DNA from: Cercis canadensis
Taxonomy: Eukaryota; Streptophyta; Magnoliopsida; Fabales; Fabaceae
Assembly: GCA_003255065.1 (NCBI GenBank)
Contig: QAOA01007971.1
Coordinates: 782,053-846,052, forward strand
Length of the DNA: 64,000 bases
Direction: 5' to 3'
Shown here: positions 60,908 to 64,000 of the stretch, one piece after another
How positions within the stretch are numbered: the first letter of the stretch is position 1
Layout of the letters: every line of letters starts with the position of its first letter
The notes under the pieces: generated by a model
The model's database searches: none
Seen by the model: only the letters and a program-made list of their open reading frames with translations
What the model was told of the DNA's origin: nothing
Made by a program: the position numbers and the translations under genes

Positions 60908-61189
60908 GCTTCTGGTGGGATTGATAACCCCTTGATCAATCCAGTGGCTCCTGGTGCACCTAGCTTGGCTGGGCTTGGGTGCTCTAAGATAATTGTTTGT
61001 GTTGCTGGTAATGATAGCTTGAGGGACAGAGGGGTTTGGTACTATGAGGCTGTGAAGAAGAGTGGTTGGAATGGGGAGCTGGAACTGTTTGAACAGAAAG
61101 GGGAGGGTCATGTTTATCATATATTGCATCCTGATTCTGAGAATGGCAAGACAATGATGAAACGATTGGCTTCTTTCATCTTGAGGTAG

Positions 61190-62333
61190 AACAAGTGTCA
61201 TTGCTTAGTCTTTTGACCTTCGTGTGAAATAATAAATGCTTGTCGTTTTGACTGTTAGGAAGAAAGCTATCAGCCTCAGCCATGGTGTGAGTTTGTCTTA
61301 TGTGTGTGTGTACCCTTCTGGAAATGCTTGTCGTTTTGCTATCAACCATGAACTGTTGAAATGCTTGTCGTTTTTCTGTGTGAGTTATTAATGGAAGTAA
61401 AGTTAATATATGAATATATCTTTTCCCAGATACTTATAATTATGAATCTTTAAATTTCAAAACACTGTATATGACTGCATCCATTCCATAATACCTTGCA
61501 TATTTTATTTTTTTTAACCCAGTAACTATACTTAACTCTAATTTTTAGATGAAACTAGATTTATTAAATCTAGTACGAGTCATTTTTGCTCCAGAGGTCC
61601 CGCTGTGTGGAGAGCACTTTGAGACCCTCCTTTTGTTAATGAAGATCTTGTGACTAACTGATCTATAGTTCAGTTGGCATAATATCTTGCACTTTAGTTA
61701 CTTTTCTCATAACCATGATATCTTCAGGTGAGGTCCCTTTTTCTTATGACAAAGTAATTATGTTTAATGTCACACGAAGTGCTAAATATTTTAATTTGGA
61801 GGTTTTAAATCTAAATTTTTATTAAATTTGATCGAAGTGAAATTTATAAAAAGGATGAGCAGTATCGTGGTATAAGAGATGTATTGCATGAAGTGAANCT
61901 TGCACGAACTGAAATTTTCAACAAATTTCGGTGCATGGGGAAAATTAAACAAATCTGTTTGACGGCTCAGCAAAAGAATAGAAAATTTTATTTGTTTGAT
62001 GAGAAGTCAATAACATGTTGAAAGAAAATATTTCATGTGGACCACAATTGCAAGCTAAAATGGATTTTGAACTGTGATAATAATTCACTACAGTTATTCT
62101 GTTGATGTAGATAATAATTCATAGCACTTGTATTATTTCAGAAACCATGCATGTTGTTTTGATCCAAACCATCACTTTCCTATTCCATTTAATTCGCTTT
62201 CACAAGTTGAGTTTCTGGACAGTTCCAGCTGCCAACTATGACTTTTATTTACAGATCGTTGATAAGTATCCGAACCAATAAACGTTGGCACTAAGAAAAA
62301 AATTTGCACTCTCTTTCTCTTTAGTTTCATACA
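61190..62333. other. Spacer between carboxylesterases h and i
   Basis: A short Q-type 3' flank switches to an S-type flank near 61235 at AATAATAAA|TGCTTGTCG, another recombination junction. From about 61680 the R-type upstream block of i follows, with a single N at 61898. CGAACCAATAAACGTTGG lies about 60 bp before the ATG of i. No other gene. Confidence 0.6.
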
Positions 62334-63395
62334 ATGCTCCATCTAGTCATTCTGTTTTCAATCCTCTTACTGTGTTCGGAAAAGGTTTCCACAACAGCCG
62401 GTACCTCTACAAACACTAATAACACCAATGAAATAGTGGCAGAGATTCCTTTCTTTATCACGGTCTACAAAAATGGTACCGTGCTACGACCTCAACAATC
62501 CCCATTTGTGCCACCATCGCTCAATGACCCAGATACTGGAGTCTCATCCAAAGACATTGTCATCTCATAAAGACCCTCTATCTCTGCTCGCCTTTACCTT
62601 CCAAAACTAACCCAACACCATAAAGAAAACAAAGTTCCCATCTTGGTCTACTTCCACGGTGGAGGATTCTTCTATGAATCTGCCTTCGCTCAGCCATACC
62701 ACAACTACTTGAACAAGTTTGTCACCCAAATAGACGTTTTAGTGGTTTCTGTGGAGTACAGGCTCGCCCCAGAGCACCTTCTTCCTGCAGCTTACCATGA
62801 TTCCTGGGCTGCTCTCAAATGGGTTGCCTCCCATTCTTTCAAAAACTCTACCTTTTCCAATTACGAGCCATGGCTAATCAATCATGGTGATTTCCGCAGC
62901 GTTTTTATTGGGGGTGACAGTGCTGGTGCTAATATAGTGCATAACCTCGCCTTGCGTGCTGGGGATCAAAAATTGCCTGGTGGGGTGAAATTATTAGGTG
63001 CTATTTATGCCCACCCTTATTTTTATGGTTCAAAGCCAATTGGGTCTGAACCTCTTAATGGGCGTGAGCAGAGCTTGCCTTATGTGATTTGGAAATTTGT
63101 GTACCCTTCTGCTGCTTCTGGTGGGATTGATAACCCCTTGATCAATCCAGTGGCTCCTGGTGCACCTAGCTTGGCTGGGCTTGGGTGCTCTAAGATAATT
63201 GTTTGTGTTGCTGGTAATGATGTCTTGAGGGACAGAGGGGTTTTGTACTATGAGGCTGTGAACAAGAGTGGTTGGAATGGGGAGCTGGAACTGTTTGAAC
63301 AGAAAGGGGAGGGTCATGTTTATCATATATTGCATCCTGATTCTGAGAATGGCAAGAAAATGATGAAACGATTGGTTTCTTTCATCTTGGGGTAG
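62334..63395 (+). pseudogene. Carboxylesterase i: full-length with one nonsense codon
   Basis: Full-length family gene of 353 codons with the leader MLHLVILFSILLLCSEKVS and no other early Met. A single base change makes TAA at 62568-62570 where e and f have GAA (VISER), ending translation after 78 residues. Everything after it is in frame and looks conserved: HGGGF, GGDSAGAN, VAGND, GEGHVYHI, and the normal stop at 63393-63395. There is a 3-bp insertion giving PSAASGGID, and h has a related Ser at the same place. Either a very young pseudogene, an allele that is broken only in this plant, or a base-call error. Confidence 0.85.
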
Positions 63396-64000
63396 AACAA
63401 GTGTCATTGCTTAGTCTCTTGACCTTCGTGTGAAATAATAAAGGGTTTATGAATAATAATGGCTTATTTTGAACTTGCTCTGCTTGGATTCTGCTACATG
63501 AAACTCAAACAGGCAAAAATGCAAATTGGTGATACTCATTTCTTGCAAAACTGTATTCTGAAAGGCTTTGTTAATGTATTGTACAACCATATTTTGAATT
63601 TGTATGTGTACTCTGTTAGAATTTCTGTTGTCTTTTTAATCCTTGTGAATTATACATGTGAAGTTCACCCTATCTCTTTTCTAGACTAGCCAAACCTTCA
63701 AACCCTTGAAAGAAGAGAGAGAGTTAGGATTTTCAATAAATTTCCCAATAGTCCATAACAATCGTTTATGAAGTTTTCTGCTAGTGAATACCCTAAATAC
63801 CATATCTTCGGTGCATGGGAAAAATTAGACAAAAGAATAAAAAATTCTATTAGTTTGATGACAAGTCAATAACTTGTTGGAAGGAAATATTATTGTATCT
63901 GGGGAAAATTTGTATATATATATATATATAAAGGAAAGAAGAGTTCAATATTTCATTGTTTGGACAATGCTTTCGATATTTTCCTGTATTTCACATTGTT
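63396..64000. repeat. Q-type 3' flank, third copy, cut by the window edge
   Basis: Matches the flanks after c (41768 on) and f (51090 on), including AATAATAAAGGGTTTATGAATAATAATGG-type sequence and the (TA)n run (about 63912-63930). Implies that the repeating unit, and perhaps more carboxylesterase copies, continue past the window. Confidence 0.8.

Larger units (their letters stand above)
54565..61189 (+). pseudogene. Carboxylesterase h: 5'-deleted and split by three retroelement insertions
   Basis: Four pieces in order: 54565-54815, 58633-58774, 60057-60235 and 60908-61189 (some end bases are target duplications). The first joins the P-type promoter to codon about 75 of the gene at a CCAA microhomology, so the N-terminus is gone. 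The pieces carry HGGAF, GGDSAGAN, VAGND and GEGHVYHI respectively. Without the insertions the remaining frame would be uninterrupted, so the insertions came late. The first piece resembles f (HGGA, KDKK), while later pieces resemble i (PSA.SGGID, GAIYAHPYFYG), so h is a mosaic. It cannot be a working enzyme. Confidence 0.9.

Noticed and set aside
38237-63395. Reading the esterases as GID1 gibberellin receptors
   Set aside because: GID1 has HGGSF and lacks the catalytic His; these genes have HGGGF (or HGGAF) and the His in GEGHVYH or similar.
41831-63689. Small open frame starting MAYFELALLGF in the 3' flanks of c and i
   Set aside because: Part of the duplicated Q flank; broken in f and e, so not conserved as a gene.

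Overview
This is a eukaryotic, flowering-plant nuclear window: AT-rich, with GT-AG introns, long intergenic DNA, LTR retrotransposons, and plant-only gene families. The carboxylesterase sequences look most like those I remember from Rosaceae (Prunus-like), but that family assignment is an inference from memory. The assembly is a draft. There is one 986-base gap (7020-8005) and several single-N joins, four of which have the same sequence on both sides, so part of the apparent repetition is artefact.

Layout. 1-20 kb: two intronless regulatory-type genes on the + strand, a BKI1-like brassinosteroid receptor inhibitor (3223-4233) and a DUF1645 protein (18744-19451). About 14 kb of mostly empty AT-rich DNA separates them; it holds a hAT-like element and a possible non-coding transcription unit. 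20.6-33.6 kb: two well-conserved multi-exon genes, head to head. One is a nine-exon secreted malectin-like/LRR protein without a kinase (- strand, 511 aa as reconstructed). The other is a nineteen-exon ARIA-type armadillo-BTB protein (+ strand, 706 aa as reconstructed). Their 2.9-kb shared upstream region carries a G-box and three GTGGGCCC sites.

36.5 kb to the window end: a tandem cluster of plant class-I carboxylesterase (CXE) genes, labelled a to i here, plus one 45-bp vestige. All are intronless and on the + strand. Only three look intact (b 38237-39313, d 45261-46316, e 47601-48734). The others are truncated (a, c, g), frameshifted (f), stopped by one nonsense codon (i), or split by retroelements (h). 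The spacers are themselves repeated: a block of about 3.6-3.8 kb occurs twice and starts a third time at the window edge, so the cluster probably continues beyond 64,000. CXE h is cut into four pieces by a 5'-truncated Copia element (holding a nested solo LTR), a second solo LTR of the same family, and a young TRIM element with a perfect 5-bp target duplication.

Most interesting points. (1) In e, f and i the ATG used by b- and d-type genes has become AAG. The only possible start is an ATG in what was 5' leader, which adds a hydrophobic signal-like N-terminus to a normally cytosolic enzyme family. (2) The cluster records repeated unequal or illegitimate recombination with visible microhomology junctions. 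(3) Two related solo LTRs share a backbone but carry different palindromic blocks in the same place.
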